A DNA stretch of 41,319 bases from Scleroderma bovista (lineage: Eukaryota; Basidiomycota; Agaricomycetes; Boletales; Sclerodermataceae): assembly GCA_037178675.1 (NCBI GenBank), contig JAYMGJ010000721.1:1-41319 (forward strand). The letters run 5' to 3'. Shown in pieces: positions 41,083-41,319 of the stretch. The translations under genes and the position numbers were made by a program. The notes beneath the pieces were generated by a model. The model ran no database searches. It worked only from the letters and a program-made list of their open reading frames with translations, and was not told where the DNA came from. Each line of letters begins with the position of its first letter. The stretch's first letter is position 1.

Positions 41083-41319
41083 TTGAGATTTGATTTAAGG
41101 ATCTACTAGGCCGGAGTACGGTAGTTTATATAGTAATGAGAACTAGGGTGAGTACATACGGTGACAAGTAAACACCTTAGTCGGGACAAGGAGATGGAGC
41201 AGAAGCAGACAGGAAAATAAACCAGGTACAAGAAAATAAAGCAGGGACAGGAAAATAAACGGAGCGGAAGCAGAAGCGGGGGAACTGATACAGGGACGAC
41301 GGAGCAGATGCAGGGACAA
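41083..41319. repeat. Continuation of the third gypsy LTR after element D
   Basis: Homology to the G LTR resumes (ACTAGGGTGAGTACATACGGTGACAAGTAAACACC). Short repeats of the type AGGAAAATAAA-CAGG follow. The sequence runs to the edge of the window. Confidence 0.65.

Overview
The window reads as a transposon graveyard from a filamentous fungus, most likely a basidiomycete of the Agaricomycetes. The reasons are Ty3/gypsy chromoviruses and Ty1/copia elements of fungal type, short introns of 50-58 bp with CTGAC or TACTAAC branch sites, and CpG decay typical of cytosine methylation. The genus cannot be fixed from the sequence. I see no bacterial, rRNA, tRNA or CRISPR feature and no intact host gene. 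One degenerate multi-exon gene of possible host origin lies in the middle. LAYOUT: 1-1657 is a decayed gypsy pol in sense orientation. A second gypsy element (A, 1658-4693, minus strand) sits in it and has lost its 5' half. Next come a copia scrap (B, 4694-5565, minus) and a whole but decayed copia element (C, 5566-12048, minus) that carries a solo gypsy LTR at 6510-7134 with a GTTGG target duplication. A gypsy integrase scrap (F, 12049-13100) and a ~140-bp tandem repeat follow. Element G (13855-21696, minus) is a nearly intact gypsy chromovirus with both LTRs and a GGTAG target duplication. Region 21702-28770 holds minisatellites, a multi-exon gene fragment, a perfect 28-bp palindrome and a ~237-bp satellite. 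A gypsy RT scrap (28773-29427, plus) is cut by a third gypsy element (E, 29428-31709, minus). E is cut by another LTR at 31710, and that LTR is cut by a young copia element (D, 32135-41077, plus; TSD CTTAG). HOW THE PARTS WORK: G encodes Gag, then Pol through a slippery A-AAA-AAA site, with a C-terminal chromodomain. Between pol and the 3' LTR, on the opposite strand, it carries a two-exon gene for a coiled-coil protein with a GAL4-like six-cysteine cluster. The same antisense gene, with an intron at the same place, recurs in A and E, so it is a standing part of this element family. D is unusual in a different way: before gag it has about 2.4 kb of extra reading frames, the first coding for a hydrophobic N-terminus. 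A decayed relative of that first frame is present in B. Most premature stops in the window are TGA at positions where CGA would be expected, and related LTRs differ mainly at CpG. This points to methylation and deamination as the main route of decay.
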